This document shows positions 1 through 6,030 of a stretch of 6,439 nt of DNA, in pieces (the first letter of the stretch is position 1; each line of letters begins with the position of its first letter). The position numbers and the translations under genes are program-made. The stretch comes from Leptolinea sp. UBA5366. GTDB taxonomy: Bacteria; Chloroflexota; Anaerolineae; Anaerolineales; Anaerolineaceae. The notes beneath the pieces were generated by a model. That model did no database searches. It saw only the letters and a list, made by a program, of their open reading frames with translations, and was not told where the DNA came from. Location of the stretch: NCBI GenBank assembly GCA_002407845.1, contig DHPK01000006.1, positions 370 to 6,808 on the forward strand, given 5' to 3'.

Positions 1-2954
1 TCATATGCCCATCCGTCACCGCCGATGATCCAGACACTCTTCTTGACCAGCGCGTCAGCGACTGAGACCAAGGCTTTCGCTTCTGCCTTCTTCGATTTCG
101 CCAGGGCTTCCTTCACTTTGGTAACCCGGTTGCGCTGTGCATCGATGCCGGCTTCATTGGACTGATCGGCATTGAGGATTTCATCCGCGAGTTTCGCGCC
201 GATTTCTTCTTTCAGTGTTTCTACCAATTCTTTGGCATACTGATTCTGTTTGTCAACTGTCAGGCGCATGCCGAGTCCAAATTCCGCGTTGTCTTCGAAC
301 AGGCTGTTTGCCCAGGCAGGACCGCGTCCTTCGTCGTTGACAGCGTATGGAGTGGTCGGCAGGTTGCCGCCATAAATTGAGGAGCAGCCGGTTGCGTTGG
401 CGATGATCGCATGGTCGCCAAACAGCTGGGAGACCAATTTGATATAAGGGGTTTCACCGCAGCCAGCACAAGCGCCGGAGAATTCAAACAACGGGCGCAG
501 CTGCTGAGACAGCTTGACAGTTGTCGGGGCAATCTTGGAGCGATCCGGATCCGGAATTGACATGAAATATTTCCAGTTTTTCGATTCTGGTTCGCGCAGC
601 GGCAGCTGATCTTCGAGGTTGATCGCTTTGCGTTCCGGATTAGCCTTGTTCTTTGCCGGGCATGCCTGGACGCAGAGACCGCAGCCTGTGCAGTCCTCAA
701 CTGAGATCTGGAGGGTGAACTTCGACCCTGGGAATTCCTTGTATCCCTTGGCATCCGCTGACTTGAAGGTCTTCGGAGCTTTTTCAAGATACTTCGGATC
801 ATAAACTTTTTGGCGGATGACTGCGTGCGGACAGACAATTGAGCATTTACCGCACTGGATACAAACTTCGGGATCCCAGACTGGGCATTCCAGCGTGATG
901 TTGCGTTTTTCCCACTGAGTGGTCGCAACCGGATAAGTTCCGTCTACTGGAACGAGTGAAACCGGGACTGAATCTCCCTTGGCAGCGATCATCGGAGCGA
1001 TCACTTTCTGGACAAATTCAGGTGCTTCAGCAGGAACTGCCGGCAGCCGCTTGGTCTTGCTGGTGACCTTCTTCGGGTATTTCACTTCGAAGAGGTTCGC
1101 AAGCGAGGAGTCCACCGCGTTGAAGTTCTGCTGGACGACTTTATCGCCCTTCTTGCCATAGGTGCTCTTGATCGATTTCTTGATTTGTGCAATCGCTTCA
1201 TCGCGCGGCAGCACGCCGGAAATCGCGAAGAAACAGGTCTGCATGATGGTGTTGATTCTGCCGCCCATGCCGGTCTTTTCGGCAACTGAGAAGGCGTCAA
1301 TCACATAAAACTTGAGTTTCTTGTCGATGATGTCTTTCTGTGCTTCTGCCGGCAGATGATCCCAGACTTCGTCAGGACCATAAATCGAGTTCAGCAGGAA
1401 AACGCCGCCCGGTGCTGCGAAGCGCGTGATATCAAGTTTGTCGAGGAAGGTGAACATGTGCAGTGCCAGGAAGTTGGCATCATTCTCACCAATCAGGTAA
1501 GGCGCTCGAATCGGCTCGGAGCCGAAGCGCAGATGGCTGGTGGTGGTTGAGCCGGATTTCTTCGAGTCATATTCGAAATAACCCTGCGCATAGTTGTCAG
1601 TTTCTTCGCCGATGATCTTGATCGAGTTCTTGTTTGCGCCGACGGTTCCGTCAGAGCCCAAACCGAAGAACATGCAGCGGACTGTTTTTTCTTCCGGCAG
1701 CAAGAAGCTGCTGTCATAGCTGATGCTCTTGCCGAGGACATCGTCATTGATCCCAACCACAAAGTGGTTCATTGGGTGGGCTTTCTTCATTTCATCGAAG
1801 ATGCCTTTGACCTGAGCCGGGGTGAAGTCTTTCGACCCCATGCCATAGCGGCCGCCAACGACGATCGGCATTTTCTTGAACGGAGTTGTGCCGGCAGCCA
1901 TGCCTTCTGAAATGGCGGTGATGACGTCCAAATACAGCGGTTCGCCAGCTGAGCCGGGTTCTTTGGTGCGGTCGAGCACACAGATTTTCTTGACGGTCGC
2001 CGGAATCGCGTTCAGCAATGCGCTGATGTCGAATGGGCGATAGAGGCGGCAGGAAATGACGCCGTATTTTTCACCCTTGGTGTTCAGGTATTTCGCGGTT
2101 TCCATGCAAGTTTCCACGCCCGAACCCATAGCAATGATGACGGTCTCAGCGTCTTCTGCGCCGTAATAGTCAAACAGATGATAAGCGCGGCCGGTGACTT
2201 TTGCGAATTTGTCCATGACTTCCTGGACGATCGCTGGCGTTGCCAGATAATACTTATTCGCTGCTTCTTTTCCCTGGAAGAAAACGTCCGGGTTCTGGGC
2301 AGTGCCGCGAATGACCGGATTTTCCGGATTCAATCCGCGATTGCGGTGCGCATAAACGAAATCGTCATCGACGACTTTCTTCATGTCAGCCTGTGTCAGC
2401 TGTTCGATCTTGCTGACTTCATGAGAAGTGCGGAAGCCATCAAAGAAATGCAGGAACGGAACGCGTGCCTTGAGTGTGGACGCGTGTGCGATCACTGCCA
2501 TGTCCTGAGCTTCCTGAACGGAATTGGATGCGATCAGCGCGAAACCGGTCTGGCGAGTCGCCATGACGTCGCTGTGGTCGCCGAAAATTGACAGCGCATG
2601 AGTTGCGATTGCGCGGGCGGAAACATGGAACACTGTAGAAGTCAATTCCCCGGCGATTTTATACATGTTGGGGATCATCAGCAGCAACCCCTGTGAAGCC
2701 GTGAACGTTGTGGTTAAGGAACCGGTTGTCAACGCGCCGTGAACTGCACCGGCTGCGCCGCCTTCCGACTGCATTTCCATGACGGTAGGAACTGTGCCCC
2801 AAAGGTTCTTTACGCCTTTGGCAGCCCATTCATCCGCGTGCTCACCCATCGGGGAAGATGGGGTAATCGGGTAAATCGCGATAACTTCATCCATCTGGTA
2901 AGCCACGTTGGCTACAGCTTCGTTGGCATCAATCGTTACGTATTTTCGAGCCAT
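1..2954 (-). CDS. nifJ: Pyruvate:ferredoxin (flavodoxin) oxidoreductase, C-terminus cut by window edge
   Basis: This cytoplasmic enzyme oxidises pyruvate with CoA to acetyl-CoA and CO2 and passes two electrons to ferredoxin or flavodoxin. The start is ATG at 2954 with AGGAG (2963-2967) 8 nt upstream. The frame stays open for 984 codons to the left edge; single-chain family members are about 1,170-1,200 residues, so roughly 200 are missing. Visible in order: the N-terminal pyruvate/thiamine domain with YPITPSS (28-34), where Thr31, Glu64 and Arg114 match the active-site numbering of the Desulfovibrio africanus enzyme as I recall it; domain II with GGRYGMGSKDF (about 365-375); the gamma-type domain (about 425-590); an EKR-type segment (about 595-650); two [4Fe-4S] motifs (Cys698/701/704/708 and Cys755/758/761/765); and the thiamine domain with the proximal cluster cysteines 829, 832 and 857. 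The last residues seen, GGDGWAY, start the thiamine diphosphate motif. The fourth proximal cysteine lies outside. I saw no frameshift. Confidence 0.97.
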   Translation of the reverse strand, partial: MARKYVTIDANEAVANVAYQMDEVIAIYPITPSSPMGEHADEWAAKGVKNLWGTVPTVMEMQSEGGAAGAVHGALTTGSLTTTFTASQGLLLMIPNMYKIAGELTSTVFHVSARAIATHALSIFGDHSDVMATRQTGFALIASNSVQEAQDMAVIAHASTLKARVPFLHFFDGFRTSHEVSKIEQLTQADMKKVVDDDFVYAHRNRGLNPENPVIRGTAQNPDVFFQGKEAANKYYLATPAIVQEVMDKFAKVTGRAYHLFDYYGAEDAETVIIAMGSGVETCMETAKYLNTKGEKYGVISCRLYRPFDISALLNAIPATVKKICVLDRTKEPGSAGEPLYLDVITAISEGMAAGTTPFKKMPIVVGGRYGMGSKDFTPAQVKGIFDEMKKAHPMNHFVVGINDDVLGKSISYDSSFLLPEEKTVRCMFFGLGSDGTVGANKNSIKIIGEETDNYAQGYFEYDSKKSGSTTTSHLRFGSEPIRAPYLIGENDANFLALHMFTFLDKLDITRFAAPGGVFLLNSIYGPDEVWDHLPAEAQKDIIDKKLKFYVIDAFSVAEKTGMGGRINTIMQTCFFAISGVLPRDEAIAQIKKSIKSTYGKKGDKVVQQNFNAVDSSLANLFEVKYPKKVTSKTKRLPAVPAEAPEFVQKVIAPMIAAKGDSVPVSLVPVDGTYPVATTQWEKRNITLECPVWDPEVCIQCGKCSIVCPHAVIRQKVYDPKYLEKAPKTFKSADAKGYKEFPGSKFTLQISVEDCTGCGLCVQACPAKNKANPERKAINLEDQLPLREPESKNWKYFMSIPDPDRSKIAPTTVKLSQQLRPLFEFSGACAGCGETPYIKLVSQLFGDHAIIANATGCSSIYGGNLPTTPYAVNDEGRGPAWANSLFEDNAEFGLGMRLTVDKQNQYAKELVETLKEEIGAKLADEILNADQSNEAGIDAQRNRVTKVKEALAKSKKAEAKALVSVADALVKKSVWIIGGDGWAY

Positions 2955-3149
2955 GAAATATTCTCCTAACTTATTTATTTGTGATGACATTGTTATTAAG
3001 ACCTGACTCTGTACATTCAAGTCATATTTACAGACAGCCAAAAAGAACGTATATCTTATAAGGCTACTTCAATTGTACTCCGTTTTAGCCATTTTGCCGA
3101 TACGAATTTCAATAAATTTCATCGAATTAATATAAAAATTGCCTTTAAA
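2955..3149 (-). promoter_or_regulatory. nifJ leader / intergenic region
   Basis: This 195 bp AT-rich spacer lies between the Nudix stop codon and nifJ and should hold the nifJ promoter, since nifJ is too far from the Nudix gene to be clearly coupled to it. On the minus strand I see only weak promoter candidates, for example TTGAAA with CTAAAA 18 nt later, and a TATAAG without a good -35 element. An imperfect 7-bp dyad, GACCTGA (3000-3006) and TCAAGTC (3017-3023), sits 46-69 bp upstream of the nifJ start. I found no clear FNR- or Rex-type palindrome and no convincing intrinsic terminator for the upstream operon, so read-through into nifJ is possible. Confidence 0.35.
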
Positions 3150-3701
3150 TCAGATCTTTTTATTTTTTCGGATTTCCGGCTGGGCGAACATCAGCGCTGC
3201 AATTGATTTGGCGTCGTTCATTTCACCGCTTTCTGCCATGCGGTAGGCAGTTTCAATCGGGATTTTCTCCGTTTTCAAGAATTCGTCCTCATCTTGAGGC
3301 AGCGGATTCCAGACAAGATCCTGAGCCAGATAAATATGGATGTATTCCGTGCAGTACCCCGGCGTCATGAAAATGCCCCCAATTCGGCGCATGGATTTGG
3401 CTTCATAGCCGGTCTCTTCGCGGCATTCGCGCAGCGCGCCGATCAGCGGGTCTTCATTCCCGTCCTGCCCATTCAGGATCCCGGCGGGCAGTTCGAGCAG
3501 CTCCTGCTCAGCGCCCATCCGATACTGACGCACAAACAGGATATCGCCATCGTCTGTGACTGGAACAATCGTTACTGCGGGGACGTGTTCAACCAGGTCG
3601 TAGTTGCGAATTTTTCCATCAGGCAGTTTCACGCTTAATAGCGAAACGTCAAAAACATGCGCCTGATATTTCTTTTCTTTTGCCAAGATTTCGGTTTTCA
3701 T
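3150..3701 (-). CDS. Nudix hydrolase, ADP-ribose pyrophosphatase type
   Basis: The 183-residue protein probably cleaves ADP-ribose or a related nucleoside diphosphate sugar to AMP plus a sugar phosphate, using divalent metal, in the cytoplasm. Signs of the ADP-ribose pyrophosphatase branch are VRQYR (57-61), ELPAG (70-74), the Nudix helix REC-REETGY (91-99) with metal ligands Glu92, Glu95 and Glu96, and the Pro about 15 residues beyond the box in MTPGYCTEYIH (112-122). The Nudix box is unusual: from Gly74 to the first Glu (Glu83) there are 8 residues instead of the usual 5, while the rest of the spacing (E-x7-REUxEExGU) is normal apart from Cys at the aliphatic position. The ATG overlaps the stop of the acidic small gene in an ATGA, and AGGA lies only a few bases upstream, so translational coupling is likely. 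The substrate is inferred from family features only. Confidence 0.93.
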   Translation of the reverse strand: MKTEILAKEKKYQAHVFDVSLLSVKLPDGKIRNYDLVEHVPAVTIVPVTDDGDILFVRQYRMGAEQELLELPAGILNGQDGNEDPLIGALRECREETGYEAKSMRRIGGIFMTPGYCTEYIHIYLAQDLVWNPLPQDEDEFLKTEKIPIETAYRMAESGEMNDAKSIAALMFAQPEIRKNKKI

Positions 3702-3859
3702 TTTTCCTGCCCATCCGTCCCGGTTTGTTCTTCGCTGTCGTCCTGATCATCAGGTTCTTCCCGCCAGATTTCCGCAGCTTCCGCCTCAAGGATCATACGG
3801 CGCATTTCATCCAGTTCGTCCACCTCATCAGATGGATCCTGCCAATAGTCTTCTGTCAT
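3698..3859 (-). CDS. Small, highly acidic protein of unknown function (53 aa)
   Basis: I do not recognise this protein. It starts MTEDYWQDPSDEVDELDEM and ends GTDGQEK. Of 53 residues 22 are Asp or Glu and only 4 are Arg or Lys. The middle (about 12-35) could form a charged helix with Met, Leu and Ile on one face; the C-terminal third looks disordered. There is no signal peptide, membrane segment or cysteine. The ATG lies 5 nt after the stop codon of the YihY-family gene, with GGAAA from the end of that gene as a weak ribosome binding site. Its TGA overlaps the Nudix ATG as ATGA. That tight packing is the main evidence that it is a real gene and not chance. It may be a small partner or regulator of one of its neighbours, or just a translational linker; nothing in the sequence decides this. 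Confidence 0.7.
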   Translation of the reverse strand: MTEDYWQDPSDEVDELDEMRRMILEAEAAEIWREEPDDQDDSEEQTGTDGQEK

Positions 3860-3864
3860 GGTAA

Positions 3865-5040
3865 TTATTTCCAACGGAATAGACTGGCGAAAAAGTCCTT
3901 GATCACTTGCCGGATTTGATCCAGCTTTCCGTTGCTTTTCATCCTTTCGATATGCTTGCGGAATTGCGGACGTCTGGAAGCCGTGTGCAGAATCTGATCT
4001 TCTGCCCAGCGTGCAATTTTTCTGGCAGTCAGCTGAACGTAATCCGCAAACCGCTTCCAGGTCTTCGCCGCTTTGGTTTTAAAGCGTTTCTCTTCCTGAT
4101 GCTGATAAAAAGGGATGCCCTTTTTGATCTTGTAATGCGTGATTGCCGCGACCAGATGGGCGGAAAACAGGATGATCAGCGCTGAGAAGAAGATGTAAAG
4201 CAGCAATAAGATTATTGATGTCAGCGATCCATAAACCAGGTCATATTTGTTCAAAGGGCTCAAGATAAACAAGCCGAAGACGCCGGTGAATACCCGCATG
4301 GTGAGAGAGGTCAGCCAGGCGCCGATGCGGGCAGCCTGTTTGTCGACTTCGACCGCGGGAACGTGATAATAAAGCAGGAAGCATGCAGCGTACAGCAAGA
4401 GGATTGGCAGCACATACTGGAGCAAAATGTCGAGCAGTGAGCCGAGAATTCGGCTGACGTGGAGATCGAAGAGCGGGATGATCTTCGAGATGTCAAGCGT
4501 GATGGCACCCATCGAGATGGCAATCAGCGTGACGATGATCAGAATGATGCCTAAAATCGCGAAAAGCCGATTGACCAAATACCCGCGCCCTTTTGATTCC
4601 GGCCAGGCTTGATGGATGTTGCTGATGATGCCGTTGAAAGCTCCCGATCCGGACCAAAGCAGCGTGATGGTCGCGTTGATGGATGTCGTCGTTCGGTTGG
4701 TCAGGATGTTCTGCAAATTTTCAATGATGAACGTTTCTGACCCGGGAATAATCGACGAAAAAAGCAGAATGATCTCTTTTTGAATGACAGTGTATTCAAG
4801 GAAAAAGGAGAGGATGACGATGATGAATAGGATCAGCGGGAACATGGAAAACAGACTGTAATAGGAGATGCTGGCGGCAGCCTGAGCAGGGTTGGAGCGC
4901 ATCAGCGACGAGAAAGCGTCAATCGTGACTGACAGGAAGGCATCTTTGCGAATCGTCTTCTTGTCTTCGCTTTCCGACTGAATTTCATGCTCAGAATGAA
5001 GGTTCTCATCCTGCTTTTCATAAGGATCAAATTTTAACAA
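3865..5040 (-). CDS. YihY/virulence factor BrkB family (UPF0761) integral membrane protein
   Basis: This is a 391-residue inner-membrane protein of the YihY/BrkB family. Some members were once called ribonuclease BN, now regarded as a misassignment; the true role is unclear. Hydrophobic segments lie at about 60-82, 122-143, 158-180, 205-225, 238-260 and 272-300, the usual six. Family hallmarks are ISYYSLFSMFPLIL (58-71), LLWSGSGAFNGI (128-139) and YDLVYGSLTSIILLLLYIF (266-284). The N-terminal 35 residues are charged and hydrophilic. Residues 301-391 form a basic cytoplasmic tail rich in Lys, Arg and aromatic residues. The start is TTG at 5040: AGGAG lies 6 nt upstream, an in-frame TAA occurs at 5059-5061 with no ATG between, and the first internal Met (47) would leave almost no leader before the conserved core. 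It is the first gene of the operon with the acidic and Nudix genes. Confidence 0.92.
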   Translation of the reverse strand: MLKFDPYEKQDENLHSEHEIQSESEDKKTIRKDAFLSVTIDAFSSLMRSNPAQAAASISYYSLFSMFPLILFIIVILSFFLEYTVIQKEIILLFSSIIPGSETFIIENLQNILTNRTTTSINATITLLWSGSGAFNGIISNIHQAWPESKGRGYLVNRLFAILGIILIIVTLIAISMGAITLDISKIIPLFDLHVSRILGSLLDILLQYVLPILLLYAACFLLYYHVPAVEVDKQAARIGAWLTSLTMRVFTGVFGLFILSPLNKYDLVYGSLTSIILLLLYIFFSALIILFSAHLVAAITHYKIKKGIPFYQHQEEKRFKTKAAKTWKRFADYVQLTARKIARWAEDQILHTASRRPQFRKHIERMKSNGKLDQIRQVIKDFFASLFRWK

Positions 5041-5046
5041 ATCATT

Positions 5047-5051
5047 CTCCT
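5047..5051 (-). promoter_or_regulatory. Ribosome binding site that fixes the TTG start of the YihY-family gene
   Basis: AGGAG is followed by 6 nt and TTG. An ATG also occurs 3 nt upstream of the TTG, but in another frame and only 1 nt from AGGAG. It would encode three codons and then TAA, ending inside the second codon of the real gene. Confidence 0.7.
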
Positions 5052-5057
5052 GAATAA

Positions 5058-5063
5058 ATTATA
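5058..5063 (-). promoter_or_regulatory. Candidate -10 box for the YihY-acidic-Nudix operon
   Basis: A perfect TATAAT lies on the minus strand 17 nt before the TTG start. The hexamer 17 nt further upstream (TGTCTC) is a poor -35 element. Transcription would begin almost at the ribosome binding site, giving a leader of about 10 nt. A promoter somewhere in 5041-5154 is expected; this exact choice is uncertain. Confidence 0.3.
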
Positions 5064-5105
5064 CTTAAAATTCAGCAGAAGAGACATAATCAGTAAATTA
5101 CAGCT

Positions 5106-5123
5106 AAAAAAGTTCGAAAACTT
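5106..5123 (-). terminator. Weak intrinsic terminator candidate after the LRR gene
   Basis: On the minus strand AAGTT, loop TTCG, AACTT forms a 5-bp stem directly followed by more T (six T in a row counting the stem end). It begins 31 nt after the LRR stop codon. The position and T-run fit a terminator, but the stem is short and AT-rich, so its strength is doubtful. Confidence 0.35.
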
Positions 5124-5154
5124 GACAATTCGGGCATGAAAAAGGCCGATCTAA

Positions 5155-5688
5155 TTATCCGCGATAGATTTCCAATCCGCGCCGCTCAAATTTTTTAACG
5201 GATCCCGTGTTGATTTTCAAGACGCCCTGTAAATCCAAAAATTTTAAAGCAGGCAGTTTCTGAATGTATTTTGCAGCATTGGCTGTTAGCCGGTTGCAGT
5301 AGCTCAAATCAAGGTGTGTCAAATTTCTGAGCGCGGGGAGAAAAGCCAGCCCCTCGCTGCTGATGTCGCAGGAGCTGAGATTGAGATAGGCAAGCTGCGG
5401 CAGGCGCTCAAGATGGCGGATACCGCGATTGGTGATGCCGCGGTTTTCTGCCAAGTGCAGATAGCGCAGGCTGGTGACGGATTCAAGGTCATCTGTCAGC
5501 TGTTTGATCTCCGGATCAGTGAATCCTTTGGCGCGGATCCCCATGTGATCACTGACCGGCAGATGAAAAATGCCAGGGCTTTGGTCAAACTCGAGCCAGT
5601 CGAACCATTTTGCTGATGGGGAGGATGCCGGCTGCGTGAAGATTGTGACATCGAGTGCGGTTTCAAATCGATAAGTTTCTGTTTCCAT
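5155..5688 (-). CDS. Leucine-rich-repeat protein of unknown function
   Basis: I start this at the ATG at 5688, giving 177 residues beginning METETYRFETALDV. A longer form from ATG 5790 would add 34 residues. The N-terminal 80 residues contain a beta-rich segment with WFDWLEFDQ and FHLPVSD, then four leucine-rich repeats of about 24-25 residues near the C-terminus: LRYLHLAENRGITNRGI, LAYLNLSSCDISSEGL, LTHLDLSYCNRLTANA and LKFLDLQGVLKINTGS. This LxxLxL-x(4-5)-IT-xxG pattern resembles RNI/cysteine-containing-type repeats, a protein-interaction fold. No signal peptide or membrane segment is seen, so it is probably cytoplasmic. The shorter start is preferred because TATAAT lies exactly 6 nt before it (a leaderless signature), neither start has a proper ribosome binding site, and the extra 34 codons are AT-rich with codons such as AGA and ATA and lie in a promoter region. 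The partner and role are unknown. Confidence 0.8.
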   Translation of the reverse strand: METETYRFETALDVTIFTQPASSPSAKWFDWLEFDQSPGIFHLPVSDHMGIRAKGFTDPEIKQLTDDLESVTSLRYLHLAENRGITNRGIRHLERLPQLAYLNLSSCDISSEGLAFLPALRNLTHLDLSYCNRLTANAAKYIQKLPALKFLDLQGVLKINTGSVKKFERRGLEIYRG

Positions 5689-5694
5689 GCCTGG

Positions 5695-5700
5695 ATTATA
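5695..5700 (-). promoter_or_regulatory. -10 box for leaderless LRR transcript
   Basis: A perfect TATAAT on the minus strand is followed by 6 nt and ATG (5688). With the usual offset, transcription would begin at the A of the ATG. The -35 region is weak (TTGAAG occurs, but 20 nt upstream). A leaderless mRNA would explain the missing Shine-Dalgarno sequence. Confidence 0.4.
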
Positions 5701-5767
5701 CGATATATTACTGGGGATTTCTTCAAAAACTTTCATTTTAGAAACAAGGAGGAATCTACCATCTATC

Positions 5768-5797
5768 TTGACATGCCAATTAGCAGGCATTTATAAT
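5768..5797 (+). promoter_or_regulatory. Consensus sigma-70 promoter with a dyad in the spacer
   Basis: TTGACA (5768-5773) and TATAAT (5792-5797) both match the consensus at 6 of 6 positions, with an 18-nt spacer. The predicted start, 7 nt after the -10 box, is the A of ATG at 5804. An inverted repeat ATGCC (5773-5777) / GGCAT (5786-5790) is centred almost exactly in the spacer, a position where repressors or MerR-type activators often bind. It drives rightward transcription into the WG-repeat remnant and overlaps the long form of the LRR reading frame. Confidence 0.6.
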
Positions 5798-5803
5798 TGA
5801 CTA

Positions 5804-6030
5804 ATGGAATCAAATTATTCATTAATTAAACAAATTTCAGCGGGTTTGGTTATCCGGCTGATTGACCTATTGACGATCAGGACAGCTTCCCCCAGATTGA
5901 ACCGGGGTTCAATGAAACAACTGGTTTATAACCGGTTGTTTGACGGCGATGAAATTGTTATTGTTTGAAAAATGCGAGAAAAACCAATTTTCATGAATCT
6001 CTTCGGAGAGATTGACCGTGAAACTTCTCG
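5804..6030 (+). pseudogene. Decayed upstream part of a WG-repeat gene, with three hairpins
   Basis: No intact gene fills this stretch. A 54-codon frame opens at ATG 5804 (starting MESNYSLIKQ) and stops at TGA 5966-5968. WG-repeat-like text appears in pieces: PIDDQDSFPQIEPGFNETTGL in one frame (about 5866-5928), then LFDGDEIVIV, a stop, and KMREKPIFMNLFGEIDRE in the next frame (about 5939-6024). Joined, they resemble the pattern IDxxGxxxIEPxF...F-DG-xA-V-x-K...G. This suggests frameshifts plus nonsense changes in an older repeat protein. The stretch also holds inverted repeats at 5896-5913, 5915-5941 and 5996-6013. Alternatives are a true 54-residue leaderless gene or a structured non-coding RNA started by the consensus promoter. 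Confidence 0.35.

Noticed and set aside
260..2591. Several open frames of 60-222 codons on both strands inside the nifJ region
   Set aside because: They are out of frame with, or antisense to, an uninterrupted 984-codon nifJ frame that carries all expected family motifs. Their own translations are rich in Arg, Ser and Cys with no recognisable domain.
3069..3122. 17-codon minus-strand frame (MKFIEIRIGKMAKTEYN) in the nifJ leader
   Set aside because: It has no Shine-Dalgarno sequence and no coupling to either neighbour. It is short enough to occur by chance in AT-rich DNA.
2955..3149. FNR- or Rex-type operator upstream of nifJ
   Set aside because: I looked for TTGAT-N4-ATCAA and TTGTTAA-type palindromes and found nothing close enough to call.
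3294..4185. Plus-strand open frames opposite the Nudix and YihY-family genes
   Set aside because: They are antisense to genes with clear family motifs, lack ribosome binding sites and show no family resemblance.
5746..5752. Shine-Dalgarno-like AAGGAGG on the plus strand
   Set aside because: No ATG, GTG or TTG opens a useful frame at a workable distance, and the consensus promoter lies downstream of it, so it would not be in that transcript. It is probably a chance match.
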